Origin: Diabrotica undecimpunctata
Lineage: Eukaryota; Arthropoda; Insecta; Coleoptera; Chrysomelidae
Assembly: GCF_040954645.1 (NCBI RefSeq)
Contig: NC_092809.1
Location: 68,213,141-68,277,140 of the forward strand
Reading direction: 5' to 3'
Length of the DNA stretch: 64,000 nt
Position numbers and translations under genes: made by a program. The notes under the pieces are model-generated. The model saw only the letters and a program-made list of their open reading frames with translations. It did no database searches and was not told where the DNA came from. Below, piece by piece: positions 10,561-21,989 of this stretch (position 1 is the stretch's first letter; every line of letters starts with the position of its first letter).

Positions 10561-11726
10561 TGATAAATGTATACAATTTTTAACAATGTATATTTATAGG
10601 TCATTATTAGGGCCAACGTGCTAATTTTATGTAAAATAACACTTTTCAAGTCGGATCGGTTACAGCACGGTGGAATCAAATACACCCAAAGTTAAAAACT
10701 ATCGATGTTTATATGAAAGATGAAACCTTATGGCACATGACCGTGCAATCTTGACACCTACACATTATCACATAATTGTGAACGGTATATTGTACCTAAT
10801 TACTAAGAAGTTTGTTATTTTATTCTAAGAATAACTTTAATAATTTACGGGAGATTTAATGTATTTAAAATTTTACAGGATCCGGTATCGTAATAAGAAG
10901 TCAAATTTCACTACAACTCCATAAAAACGTGTTAAATTTTACTTTGGATATTCTTTTTGTGAATATAATAAGTAAAAATACAGTAAGTTTCATCTTCTTA
11001 TTGTGCCGTATTCTAATTAAGGTTAGCGATTACTTCTTTAAACGCTTCCCATAAATTATTATAGTTTAAATTTAACTACTTTATGAAACAAATATTGCAC
11101 GTCATAAATTGCAGGAATTGAAAAATTACAAAGATCTCCTGTTTACAGAGTTTCTTTTAATTTTATGTAGTTTATTATAATCCTACCGAAGGGCTTCTAC
11201 TTTCTTAAACTGTTACACGACTACTCTACTCGATGTTAGTACATTTAGAGACTAAATGTTTAAGTGCATATTCATTTTAACAAAAAATAATAATAAATAA
11301 AACGAAAACTAGCCATTTCCAAGCTTATAATAAATACTTTTTTAAGTTTGAAATAATTAAAGCAAGTAATATAAATAACCACCATAAAATATTTAACTAC
11401 ATTAACCGAGTACATATTTGTGAAATTTCTCGATGACTAAATTGATTGATATTTAAATAAATTTGAAGTTCCAAAACGTACCTGCTGTAAAATTTAAAAA
11501 TCTACGACTAATCAAATTATTGGCAACATCGGAGGAGTTTAGTTGTATACGCAAAGAAATGTATACGGATCCCAAAAGTGTTTTAACCTATTACGGAGTC
11601 CACTTAATCCGACGTGTTGGTCGGAGTCCACATAAAGCGCTACCCAGATAATAATATACACGATGTATATTCGCCTGGAGTTAGTATAATACCGTTTTAG
11701 TACGGAGCCCCCATTAACCGCTAGAT
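10561..11726. repeat. Diverged duplication, left partner of 21990-24435
   Basis: Long stretches align with 21990-24435 in the same order. Examples are AAAAACTATCGATGTTT (10696 and 22114), CACATAATTGTGAACGGTAT, ATAATCCTACCGAAGGG and CTGTTACACGACTACTCTA. Later come CCTGCTGTAAAATTTAAAAA and GGAGTCCACTTAATCC. The partner contains about 1.3 kb more (about 22340-23690). Both end in a TA microsatellite. The 62-codon frame at 11463-11651 is not conserved in the partner and is unlikely to be coding. Confidence 0.65.
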
Positions 11727-11731
11727 CTATA

Positions 11732-11782
<51 letters not shown>

Positions 11783-12140
11783 ACGGCATAAAGTGGACTC
11801 CGCCCATGTTAAAATTCAGGTTCAATTGAGCTCCGTGGTCAAGTGGATACCGATATACGGAGCTCACTTGACCATTTCATAATATTGGTTCTGTCGATTC
11901 GTCAACATGTAGAGTTTAATAATTTATAAAAATTTTTTGGAGCCCGTAAATACCCCTGTATCATAAATGTATATCGTTTAGTTCACGTGTATATATTATA
12001 GGGGTCGTACAGATCTTCTTCAATGTATATTTGAACCATACGTTTATCGGTTTAAGTAAGCTCTGAGAGTTTGGCAACTGTGTGATTATACCGTATATTT
12101 TCAACATATACCCTGAACGGTTCATATGGGCTCCTTATTT
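11590..12140. other. Cluster of GGAGTCCACTT-type motifs around a TA repeat
   Basis: Motifs recur on both strands: ACGGAGTCCACTTAATCC (11596), TCGGAGTCCACATAAAG (11620), AAGTGGACTCCGCC (11791, inverted), GAGCTCCGTGGTCAAGTGG (11828) and ACGGAGCTCACTTGACC (11855). No open frame is present. Function unknown; it could be a degenerate fold-back repeat centred on the TA tract. Confidence 0.35.
11727..11780. repeat. (TA)n microsatellite
   Basis: Almost pure TA dinucleotides, about 54 bp. Confidence 0.95.
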
Positions 12141-12640
12141 TTATCTACTGTTCGTAGACAGTGTAATCTAATACGCATTACACCGAGTAACAGAGGATAT
12201 CTTATTACCTGATATAACTACGTACTGAAAGGTAACTGGTTCTTTTAAAAACAGGTATATAGATACAAAAGGATTTGGGCTTATTATTTAATGTAATATT
12301 CGGTTGCATAGGAAATTTTATTTTGTCTGCATTTTTAAAAATGTTGTTCTTTTATTTAATATAATTTTATTAGTTCAATGCCAAACTCGATGTTTTTTTT
12401 AATTACAAAAATTTCGTAATATATTTTGTTTACGTGAGTATGTCTTTGTACGTTTTATGTAAGCATCCGATTAATAAAAACTAATTTTATTTCATCCAAT
12501 CTTCTGCGATATCTTGTATAAAGCTTTTTTATTATTTTAGTTCTGGTCTTATTTATGTACAACATATGATATCTCGATAAAAGTTTATCTCAAAATAAAT
12601 ATGTCTAACATAATAATATAATAATTTTTCTAACAAGGTA
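12141..12640. other. AT-rich spacer, nothing recognised
   Basis: No frame, repeat partner or motif could be assigned. Confidence 0.45.
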
Positions 12641-12644
12641 TATT

Positions 12645-13800
12645 CGGCAGCAGATGCATATAGTGCAAGCGTCTATGTTTTAAGGGCGGAAGGATGTGCA
12701 CCTCATTTTTAGCTGACAAGCTTGCGAACAATATTATTTCTGGTCCTCAATTTACCTTTTAGTTTTAAACAATAATCTGTGACTGACCCCGTGCGATACA
12801 AACTATTTTCAAGGAATTTATAGGGAGTCTACGTTCAACAATTTCATGACATTATTGGATGTTCCGTTTTGTGAAGGCGTCTATGTTAGGGAAATTGAAG
12901 GAACACACACGAGCTTTTTAGGGGTTTTGGCTAAAAATTGATTCATAGTTTATTTTTATTGTGCAATAATAGGTGTATCGTCTATATAATAGAAGTCTTA
13001 GTATCTACCGGTATGGATCATTCGTTTGTGTAAATGTTATACAGTGTAGGTGCCTTTATGCTACCCCAAGCGAGACCGTTCTTCATCTGCTATTTTTACC
13101 ATTGAGTGATATAAAAAATATTCTCTTGTGTAGGCATACGCAGAAATTATAAGTGAGTTTGTTATCTAAGGGGATACCATATAGTTTTTCAAAAAATATT
13201 CTGTAAGTTAAGGTGTCGTAAGCGGCATTTAGATTGAAAAATACCACCACTGATACCCGATATTTTTCGTACCCATCTTTGATTTAGTATTTGTGATGTA
13301 CATCACTTTGAATAGCTGACAAAATAAAGATATTGGCCGATAGTTTTTGTGGTCGTTGGAGTTTTTGCCAGGTTTAAGCAAGGTAACAACTTTAGCATGT
13401 CTCTAGACTTTGGGTATCTCCTAATTTGAATACAGTTGTTCATCATCTGGATAAGCCATTGTAGTGTTTTTGGTCCAGATGTCGTAATAAGCTTTGTGCT
13501 CAGGTCCTCAATGTCGGTATTTGTATTATTTTTCATTAAATATATAGATGGTGGATCCAAGCTCAAAATCGTTAAAAGGTTCTCTCAGCTGACTGGTTTT
13601 GTCCTTTCTTACTTTGAGTTATTCTTTGCTTTTTTTCCGATAGAAATAATATGTCTATATCTATAATGTGGTTTTCAGCGATCAGCTATATACCAAATAC
13701 CCTAGGTTAGGCCCTATATGTGTTTCTTGTACTAGAAATTAGTCAGATTCGTGTTTAGCTCATATGTCTGATAAGTTTAAGTAAAGTAAACTGTCTTGAT
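12645..13800 (-). pseudogene. Jockey-like non-LTR retrotransposon relic
   Basis: Reading the minus strand from about 13735, VQETHIGPNLGYL resembles the endonuclease LQETH motif. Then the 13566-13303 frame gives WLIQMMNNCIQ and LNLAKTPTTTKTIGQYL, which matches the KPGKDPT.P.NYRPISLL signature of jockey-type RTs. Further on (about 13245-13060) come VVFFNLNAAYDTLTYR, FFEKLYGIPLD and FFISLNGKNSR. The palm YADD is eroded. Most of the endonuclease and the linker are missing and the frame changes repeatedly. Confidence 0.7.
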
Positions 13801-14559
13801 TTTTAAATTTACCCCCTTAACAGTTATAGATATATGTTATTAGAATAGTTGGTTCTAAAAAGGACCAATTTGACCAAATCATATTAAGGGGGTGACTGAA
13901 GAATTAGCCGATTAATTAATTAATCATTACCCGGGGTATGCCCGATTGCGGTGGTCTTATTAGTACTTCAATCTACCTAAAGGCTCGTTTTTTAAACCCC
14001 ATAAGTAATGCGTAATCTTTTACTTTTTATTAAAAATTTAAATTTTAAATGCGGTGTATTACTTTTTGAAGATATGTCGAATCAGATTTGTATAGTAATA
14101 ATTTTAGGTTCTAAAGAGCCTCTTTGTGGAAAATAAATAAGTTTGTGATATCTGTCACAACTCATATATAGATAATAAAAAAATAAACAGTTAAAATAAT
14201 TGTAAACAATCTTAACTACATACATCGGCGCCACTGTTCAGGTGATGGGTTTATCACAAATATCAAAGGTTACATTTTAATTCAATGTTCTACTTACGTA
14301 TCTTCAATATTAAAAAAGTAGAAAAAGACATGTTTATGCTTTTATTTTTTTAAATCTATTCTATTTTCTTTCTAGAGTTCCGTCTTTTTTGAACGATCTG
14401 TGTTCTTTTTTCAATTGGGCACTTGTCCAAAGCTATGACAAATACTCTGTCCTCTGCTATTCTACATTAATATGACATTCATTATTTTCTCTAAACACTC
14501 TGTCCTCTGATATTCTACATTAATATGACTGATTTATTTTATCTTTCTTGCAACTATTT
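13801..14559. other. AT-rich spacer with a composite-repeat scrap (13985-14060)
   Basis: Only 13985-14060 is assignable. AACCCCATAAGTAATGCGTAATC plus a TTTAAATTTTAAA run matches 2700-2760 of composite copy 1. The rest shows nothing. A short ATTCTACATTAATATGAC repeat occurs at 14460 and 14513. Confidence 0.45.
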
Positions 14560-15545
14560 TAATGTTTATCCTGTGTATCTTCTTCTTCTTCTACTTTTTC
14601 TTTTTATATAGACATAACTCTGTCTGTTTTTCAATGTGCCTCCAGTAAGTTGCCTTTCCATTGTTTTCGTGGTCGTCCTACTGATCGTCTTCTTATGGGT
14701 TAACCGTCTCTTGCCGTCTTTATTGTTTTATTTGTTGTCATTCGGCTTATACGATCGTTTCATTCTACTCTTCCATTTCTTGATGTTCTTCACCTTGCGT
14801 CTACGTCGTATATCTGTACTTTTAGCTCTGTCCCATAGTGTCTTACCATCAATTTTTCTAAGTGTTTTCATCTCTGCTGTTTCATATCTTTTTGGTCATC
14901 TCTGTGTCAGATCTTGTTTCTGCCGCGTATGTCATTATTGGTCTGATGACTGTTTTGTAAATTCTGCCTTTCGTTTCTTTTCCGATATTTTTATTTCTTC
15001 ATAATGTTTCATTTAGGCAGCCTGTGGCTCTGTTTGCTCTATTCACTGGGTCTTCCACTTTAGTTTCGAGCTTTCCGTAGCTAGATAATGTGATGCCTAG
15101 ATATTTAAGCTCTAACACTTGTTCTATTATATGACCTTCCAGCTCCAATTAACATCTTAGTAAATTTGCTCTTGTAACCATGCATTTTGTCTCTTTTGGG
15201 GAAATTAACATGTTAAATTTTCTGGCGGTTATATGAAATTGGTGCAGCATACGTTGTAAATCATTTTCACTGTGAAAGAGTAGTATTGCGTCGTCTGCAC
15301 AGCAGATTATTTTAATTTGTTTTTCTTCCATTTGGTATCCCTTTTTAATTCTTATTTTTTATTATTTCATCCATAATCAGGTTGAATAATAGAGGACTCA
15401 GGTAATATCCTTGTCTTATCCCATTGTCACCTTTAATAGGGTCGGTTAGTTCTTCTTCTACTTTTACTTTTATTGTGTTGTTTTGGTATATATTTTCGAT
15501 CGTTTTGATTTTTCCTAGAGGTATCTCTCTTGCGTACAATAAGGG
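14560..15545 (-). pseudogene. Non-LTR reverse transcriptase relic (RTE-like, 5'-truncated)
   Basis: On the minus strand, 15539-15345 encodes EIPLGKIKTIENIYQNN and GIRQGYYLSPLLFNLIMDEI (the GIRQGC.LSP RT motif). Next, 15331-15149 encodes CADDAILLFHSENDLQRML, where the catalytic box reads CADD instead of YADD, and ISPKETKCM. Downstream in shifted frames are LELKYLGITLSSYG, RIYKTVIRPIMTYAAETR and IDGKTLWDRA. The sequence ends in a GAAGAAGAAGAAG tail (complement of about 14578-14600). The plus-strand frame at 14636-15004 is a shadow. Confidence 0.8.
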
Positions 15546-15827
15546 GATAACGTTTTTTTAATTTGTGTATCTTCTGTTTATCATTATTTCTTTTGTGTAC
15601 TAAAAATTAAATTTTGGTTATTATTTCTTAAGATTCTCTTAACGTGTTTATTAATTGTCTTGTTTCATGTGTATCAAGATATGTGTGTCATGATAGATTG
15701 TAATGCATATTTCATTTAATGTAATTAAAGTGCTCTTTGTGTTTGCCAATTACTTTCTCACTTCCTCAGCGATAGGTCTTTTTTTCCTCATCAATAACCT
15801 TATCCTCGCTCAATACAGCTATTTTAA
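15546..15827. other. Spacer up to the piggyBac TTAA target
   Basis: No coding potential was recognised. The TTAA target of the next element is at 15824-15827. Confidence 0.5.
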
Positions 15828-15841
15828 CCCTCTATAGCCCC

Positions 15842-16063
15842 GTGTGTACTCAAGGCAACAAAGGAGTTTTTGATGCAGAAAACTTTTTTAAAACAATTTA
15901 CGACTCTAGTATGCCCTCTGTTAATTTCAGGCAACATTTGGTTATACATTTTAATACACTCGATGAACCTATGACAAAACCTATATGGAAATGTTTAACA
16001 GTATGTCAAATGGACATGACTGCCTTATTAGTTTGTATTTTCGATCGTGATTTATTGTTATAA
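15842..16063 (+). other. Short open frame in piggyBac 5' region, unrecognised
   Basis: A 73-codon frame lies just inside the left terminus (GNKGVFDAENFFKTIYDSS and onward). I do not recognise it. It could be a 5' exon of the transposase, because TTTATTGTGTTGTTTCAG near 16142-16160 looks like a splice acceptor ahead of the main frame. It could also be fortuitous. Confidence 0.3.
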
Positions 16064-16210
16064 ATTGTGTACAATATATTTTAAAATACATACAGAGGCA
16101 TTATATCAGCATTTAGATATTGATTACCGTTGACATTTGTTTATTTTATTGTGTTGTTTCAGTACTGTGATAAAAAACAGGTATGTTGCTTAGATAATAA
16201 GAAAGTGATA

Positions 16211-17968
16211 ATGAATTTTCGAGGTACTCAGATATCAATCGATCCAGGATCAAATAAAATGGAAAATGAAGATGATTTGTACGAAGCAAATTTAGACCAG
16301 GATACCAATTTAGATTTGGACCAAGATGAAGATGAGGGCGATACCGATAAAACAGAAAAACACACTGAACAAAATGTGCTCAAAAGGTCAAAAATGATCG
16401 TAAAAAACATTCAGTGGAAGAGTGGTTTCCGAACAGTATTTCCAATTCCAGAATGGAAAGGTAATTCACCAACATGCAAATTATTAGAACCGGAATCCCC
16501 TCTACATTATTTTAAAAAGATGATATCTACCAATATGCTGGAAAACATAGTAGAACAAAGTAATTTGTATGCACTGCAAAAGAATATAAATAAACCATTG
16601 AATATGACACTAGCAGAATTAAACCAATTTATTGGATATGTTCTACTGATGTCAATATATGGCTTGCCAAGGACAAGATCATTTTGGCAGAAGGAAACAC
16701 GTGTTGCTTAAATAGTCGATACTATATCTAGGAATCGCTGGGAAGAAATAAAAACTAAAATGCATTTCAATAATAACGAAAATATGGTCAACAATAATGA
16801 TAAGTTATACAAAATTAGACCATTCATCAACGGTCTATTTTAAAATTTTCAAAGTATTCCAATGAGTGAAAAATTGTGTATTGATGAACAAATGATACCA
16901 TTCAAAGAGGCACATTCTTTAAAACAATATATGAAGAACAAACCCAAAAAATGGGGATACAAGGCATTTGTTTTGTGTGATAGCAACGGTATTGTTTATA
17001 ACTGGGAATTATATACAGGAACTGTTAAACATCCTCTTCATTTGCCTAATGTAGACACCAGCGGTAATGTAGTAATAAGATTGTGTGAGATAGTCAAACC
17101 AAACAAATACTATAAAGTATATTTTGACAACTGGTTCAATAGCATTCAGTTGCAGATTGAAATGGAAAAACGTGAACTGCAATGTTTGGGAACTGTTCTT
17201 CCAAACAGATTGCCTTATTGCCATTTTTCTGATGACAAGAATATAAAGAAACAGAGCAGAGGTACTGTAGAAGAAAAGCACGCTACAGTAGATGGCATAA
17301 GACAAACAGCGTTAAAGTGGTACGATAATAAACCGGTTCATTTGCTTAGTACATTTGTTGGTTCTGAGCCTACTTCGTTAGTCAAGATGTGGAATAAGAA
17401 ACAAAAATCAAGAATTATTGTATGCTGTCCAAATTCAGTGCAATTTTATAATAAATTTATTGGAGGTGTCGATCTTATGGATTCACTAATTGCTTTTTAC
17501 CGAACAGACATAAGATCTAAAAAGTGTTATCTAAAAATATTTTTTCACCTTCTGGATTTAGCTGTTGTTAACAGCTGGTTGTTGCATCCTCGTGATTGTG
17601 ATTACCCTTGCTGTCGTGATTGTAATTACTTTGAAATTAAAAAGAAGTTGCCTTTGTTACAGTTTAAGTACCACTTATGTAGCGTACTGTTAGCAAGCAA
17701 CGACCAGATCAAAAACAAAGGACGTCCCAGGCTCAGTGAAATTGAGAACGAAATTGTAAAAAAACAGAGGAGAGGATCTACTGCTATTGTCCTACCAAAG
17801 GAAGTTAGGCTTGACCAAACCCTTCACTGGCCAGTAATTTCTGAAAAAAAGGGAAGATGCGAAAAACCAGGATGCTGTAATACTTCTAAAGTAATGTGCG
17901 ATAAATGTAAAGTTGCTTTATGTTTTACAACTACAAATATTTGTTTTTTTGAATTGCATAATAAATAA
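16211..17968 (+). pseudogene. piggyBac transposase with two in-frame stops
   Basis: A cut-and-paste transposase of about 586 codons from the ATG at 16211, close to the usual length of about 600. Order: an acidic N-terminus (DLDQDEDEGDTDKTE), WKSGFRTVFPIPEW, LNQFIGYVLLMSIYGLPRTR, then the catalytic region. The three acidic residues are present, in CIDEQM (16883), VYFDNWFNS (17126) and GGVDLMDS (17471). RQTALKWYDNKPVHLLST lies between the second and third. The C-terminus is a cysteine-rich zinc domain (CEKPGCCNTSK, CDKCKVALCF). Stops are TAA at 16709-16711 and 16841-16843, both in the same frame with no shift. Alternative starts upstream cannot be excluded. Confidence 0.92.
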
Positions 17969-18145
17969 GTATAAAACTTAATTCGTTAGTTTTTGGTAAA
18001 CACTCCCAAAACTCTCCCCAAACGAAATTTAAAAAATCTAAAAAAATTAATAGTTGTTGTAAATGGATATTTGAGCACATATACAAATTAAAACATTTTA
18101 TAAACAAAAAAGTTTACAAAAAAGTCGGGCAATAGAGGGCTAAGA

Positions 18146-18340
18146 TATTTATATTTCACTATATGCTCTATCATTTGGTTTTCATTTCAAATTTGCACCT
18201 ATGACGAAAATTATATATTCTAATATCTGGTGCTTTCATATGAAACTGGAATAAAACACTTGTTAGATAATATTTATTTGTTTTGAGTACACTTTTTTTA
18301 GAACCTAGTATATAAAAAAATAAATATTTGTCTGTCAACA
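18146..18340. repeat. Dispersed repeat, copy 2 (pairs with 1-185)
   Basis: TTTCACTATATGCTCT, GATAATATTTATTTGTTTTGAGTA and the AAAAAAATAAATA run match 1-185 with scattered substitutions. Confidence 0.6.
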
Positions 18341-19050
18341 AATTTCTATATAAAAGTACGAGGCACTATTCTCATGCTGTGAGCTTTGCTGCTCTGTTAC
18401 TTTTATAACGCTTAAGCTATTTTTAATTTATTTTCAATATTTTTGAGGTGTGTTTCCTTAAATGAAATTAAATGAAATTTACATTAATTTGATAGTTTCC
18501 ATTTTATTAGTGCTGGTGGTATATGCCTAGCATCTGTTGGTACTATATATCAATTTCAACATGTGGAAGTGAGAGCACTCTCTTGTTAGTAATTTCAGTG
18601 TAAATTTTGACCAAACCAGAAATAACCCATAATATTCTCCCCGTGTGATCTTAGTATTTCCGTTGAATAAATAGTATAGGGTATCCAATATTTCAATCAA
18701 CGGTATGTCAGAGTGGTTTTTATTAATTTTTATATATATTTGCAAAATGAAAAAGAAAGTTCAGTACAGGCAGTTAAACAGCTGATCTGTCAATTTAGAA
18801 GTAAGAGCAAGTACCAACTTGCTGAAAAGTATACCCATACACAAAAGTGATGATAAAATGTACTGCACAAACTGTAGCGGTAAAAGCTATATATAAGCTA
18901 TATATTAGTAATTAGGATATACAGTATTTTTTCTAATACACCTGGAACGATTGAGTGAATAGGTGAACTATCAAATAGGAGACCATTAGTGTGGAATTAG
19001 AAAAACTTAATAAATCGTTGATCAATTATTCACTATTAGGCAGTTAAAAC
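18341..19050. other. AT-rich spacer, nothing recognised
   Basis: No frame or repeat could be assigned. Confidence 0.45.
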
Positions 19051-19054
19051 ATTA

Positions 19055-20405
19055 AACATTAAACTAGTTATTTATAGATTTTAAACAAACACATGATATA
19101 ATCATAAGAATGAAACCATAGAATACTAATGCCGAACAAGGCTTACCTAAGAAATTAATTTTAACAAGGAGTAATCTACAAGTAAAATAAATATGCTTTT
19201 ACAGAAAACTGGACAAAGTGCTTTAAAAAGGTGAATGAATTAGCGTAGGTAACAGCTGTTTTGAAACCTAAATATTATGAGAACAATTGGGGATATTATA
19301 TTACATAAACTAAACCGCTTGTCTACAAAAATTATCAGGAAAATTTGATACGACAGGACAGACTAATGACTTTACAACTAATTGCCACATAAATATCACT
19401 TTACACAAATAGGATGATTTTGTATAATATAAGACAATTCATATATTATAAATTATACCTATATAGATACAAATAGTAAAATAAAATTACAACTATTATA
19501 CACTATAGTAAATACTTATTTAGATAAACGTAAAATATTCCACAGAACGTTAAAAATAAATGTTATAAATAAAGGTGCTTTTCAATTCGCGGTAAAAGAT
19601 TTGATAGAGTTCAGCACACAAGATAAATTCGTAACAAAATTCATATACCAGTAAACGGTACTCGATACAGCAGCAAAGTAATTTTGGCAATAAATATGTA
19701 GGTTGTACTTTATCCCATTGGAATCATAGCACCCGCTATGGAAAATGGTGTCTTCTTTGACATACAGCAACCACAAATGTGAAATCAGGAAAGATTAATG
19801 TGAAGTTAGGAACATTATATACTTAATGAAAAATGTTATGGGAAATGAAATGGGAATAAAAAAACATTAAGCTAGTTATTTATAGATTTTAAACAAACAT
19901 ATGATATAATTATAAGATTGTAACTAAAATGCTATGGAAGAACTAGGCATACCTAAGGAAATAACTGTCAACTTACTTTCAAATGTACAGTTACCTCAAA
20001 CAGGAAGATGCCGTATCTCCAATCGTGTTTACGATCGTTTTGGAAAGCATCGCCCTGAAAGCTAATACAGAAAATCTCACAGTTTAATAATCAAGGTCTT
20101 CAGATTATACGGACTTTCGAGGATGAGTTTAATATAGTAGCGAGTATAATTATTAGTAACAAAAAAACATTAATACATTCAATAGAAAAAGCGCAGAAAA
20201 GGGTCCTCCAAATCAACGATAATAAAAAAAATATATGGCTATCATAAGAAGAGCACTACGAAACAGAATAGGACATAATATTTTAATAGACCAGTACAAC
20301 TTTAAAATGGTTCATCAGCCTAAATAGTTGGGATTTAAGAGCACTTTTAACAAAAACACTACAAAAGAGAATAACAGAATACAAGCTGGCAATGCTAAGT
20401 TTTAA
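19055..20405 (+). pseudogene. Non-LTR RT relic with an internal duplication
   Basis: The FIDFKQ.YD.I RT motif occurs twice: near 19062-19110 (FIDFKQTHDIIIR) and near 19866-19915, followed by MEELGIPKE. The second copy continues with EDAVSPIVFTIVLESIALKA (about 20000-20065), the LRQGDALSP.LF region. Then come ISNKKTLIHSIEKAQKR and LQINDNKKN (about 20153-20230). The YADD box is not recognisable. TTATTTATAGATTTTAAACA is shared by both units about 800 bp apart, so a duplication or two fragments are present. Confidence 0.6.
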
Positions 20406-21989
20406 GCAAAAAAATTAAATCCAATCTTTATTTTCCTGTTTGACCTTAGCATTAGTTCCCGGTCGTAAAACATTTCTGGGGCTTTTCTTGTGAGTTTTAC
20501 TTACATTGTTTTTTTATATCCTGATTTTAGTAGTTTGTATTACACTTCTGGATTTAAATTTTCAAACCTTTCAAAATTATATGGGTCTATTGTTACGTTA
20601 TATGCCCTATTCTACATCGTCTCTTTTGTCTTTTAATGAACATTTATCTGGTTTTCTCGTTACTGACTATTATACCGTTTTTTTTTGCTGGTATGTAATA
20701 GCATTACTCAATAGTATTCTAATATTTAATCGATGGATTAAATCCGGATAGCGGATAGATAATCTTTACTTTTTTGGAGAAATTATATTCTAACACACAA
20801 AAAACCTATTAAATTGCCAAAACCTTCCTTGGCTATTATATATAATCGTCTGGCTGGCCGTTGGATAATAGAAAGCATGAATGTAGCAGTTTTAATGGCT
20901 TGCTAAAATCGGGAAGCAGAGATATCAGTACCAAGTTAATAACTCTTGGAATTGTTGCTTGACCGGCAAAATATTAAATACCAGAAGGTATAACGATAGC
21001 AGTCTCACTGCGACCTCGATGGAGAAGGCAAAGCGAAACAACTTCATTATTATTAAACAACATTATATTTTCTAGTAAAATCATCACGATTTTACAGTAA
21101 GACAAATTTTCTAATGTTGGTAATCAAAAGATCATGTACGTACCACTGGATTCCCTATTTCGGTATCCAGCAAACTCCTTGTAATAACGATACAGGAAAC
21201 AAAACACCAGAGATATAAATAAATAAACCAGAGATCTAATAAAATACAGATTCTCGATTCAAATAAATCAAAAATGAACGAACAGCTTACCAAAATAGAA
21301 ATAACGTCCTTTTAACACGTAATCCATTAACGGTCAATTAACAAAGCAGCTCCTAGAATGATGCTTATGATATAGATTTCATAGGAAACTCTCTCCCGTT
21401 CCTAAACGACATCTTCAACAAAGTCCAGAGAGCATGAAAAAAGTTTTACTTAAAATCAACGAGGTGAAAACCAAATACAAGCAAATACACAGAAGAGACC
21501 AATTCAATGAATTTAGATAAAACATTAAAGTCAACAACTACGTTTTTTAAAGTATGGAAGACTTTAAATATATTGGATCAATAATCACAGTTAATAATAA
21601 AGCCACTGAAGAAATAAAGAACAACTTCAGACCTATTTTAATATAGTGATGCGAATTATGAAGAATGACTAAAACAAATAAGGTTTTATTACTATACTGC
21701 TACAAATCCGTATAGATTAGGAACAGATACTGAATGAAGAAAGCTCTTATAAGTCCAGGAGAATTAATTTTATTGACTAAGTTAGATCGGACACAAAATC
21801 GGATATCTCAAAAAATTAATATTTCATTTGATTGCAGATTCATAGAAGACCGATCAACGTGGAGAAAAGTTGTAGTTAGCGAAGACTCACCCAGTGTTGT
21901 AGCGCTATGTAATGATGACGATAAAAAGAAAGGGCAAATAAAAAAGCAACAAAAATGAACCAATGGTGCAGAGCTGCTTAAAAATCTTG
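20406..21989. repeat. Composite repeat, copy 3 (antisense RT-A, spacer, sense RT-B)
   Basis: Same order as copies 1 and 2, with deletions: the antisense RT-A scrap (20440-20690), GGATTAAATCCGGATAGCGGATAG (20732), the middle, and the plus-strand RT-B from about 21330 to 21960. RT-B is most readable at its end: ISQKINISFDCRFIEDRSTW (within 21800-21865), followed by VVVSEDSPSVVAL. It supplies an unoccupied version (20664) of the site used by the RTE-like insertion in copy 2. Confidence 0.6.

Larger units (their letters stand above)
15828..18139 (+). mobile_element. piggyBac-superfamily transposon, nearly intact
   Basis: The left terminus CCCTCTATAGCCC (15828) follows TTAA at 15824-15827. The right terminus is its inverse, GGGCAATAGAGGG, ending at 18139 and followed by CTAA, a one-base-decayed TTAA. 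The 13-bp inverted repeats differ at one position. The 2312-bp element carries a transposase gene with only two stop codons. This size, the TTAA target and the transposase fit piggyBac. Confidence 0.9.

Noticed and set aside
11463..11651. 62-codon frame with MKFQNVPAVKFKNLR
   Set aside because: The paralogous copy at 24170-24360 has frame breaks, so there is no sign of protein-level conservation.
14636..15004. 122-codon plus-strand frame with a hydrophobic, membrane-like composition
   Set aside because: It is the complement of an RT C-terminus whose motifs (RPIMTYAAETR and others) are clear on the minus strand.
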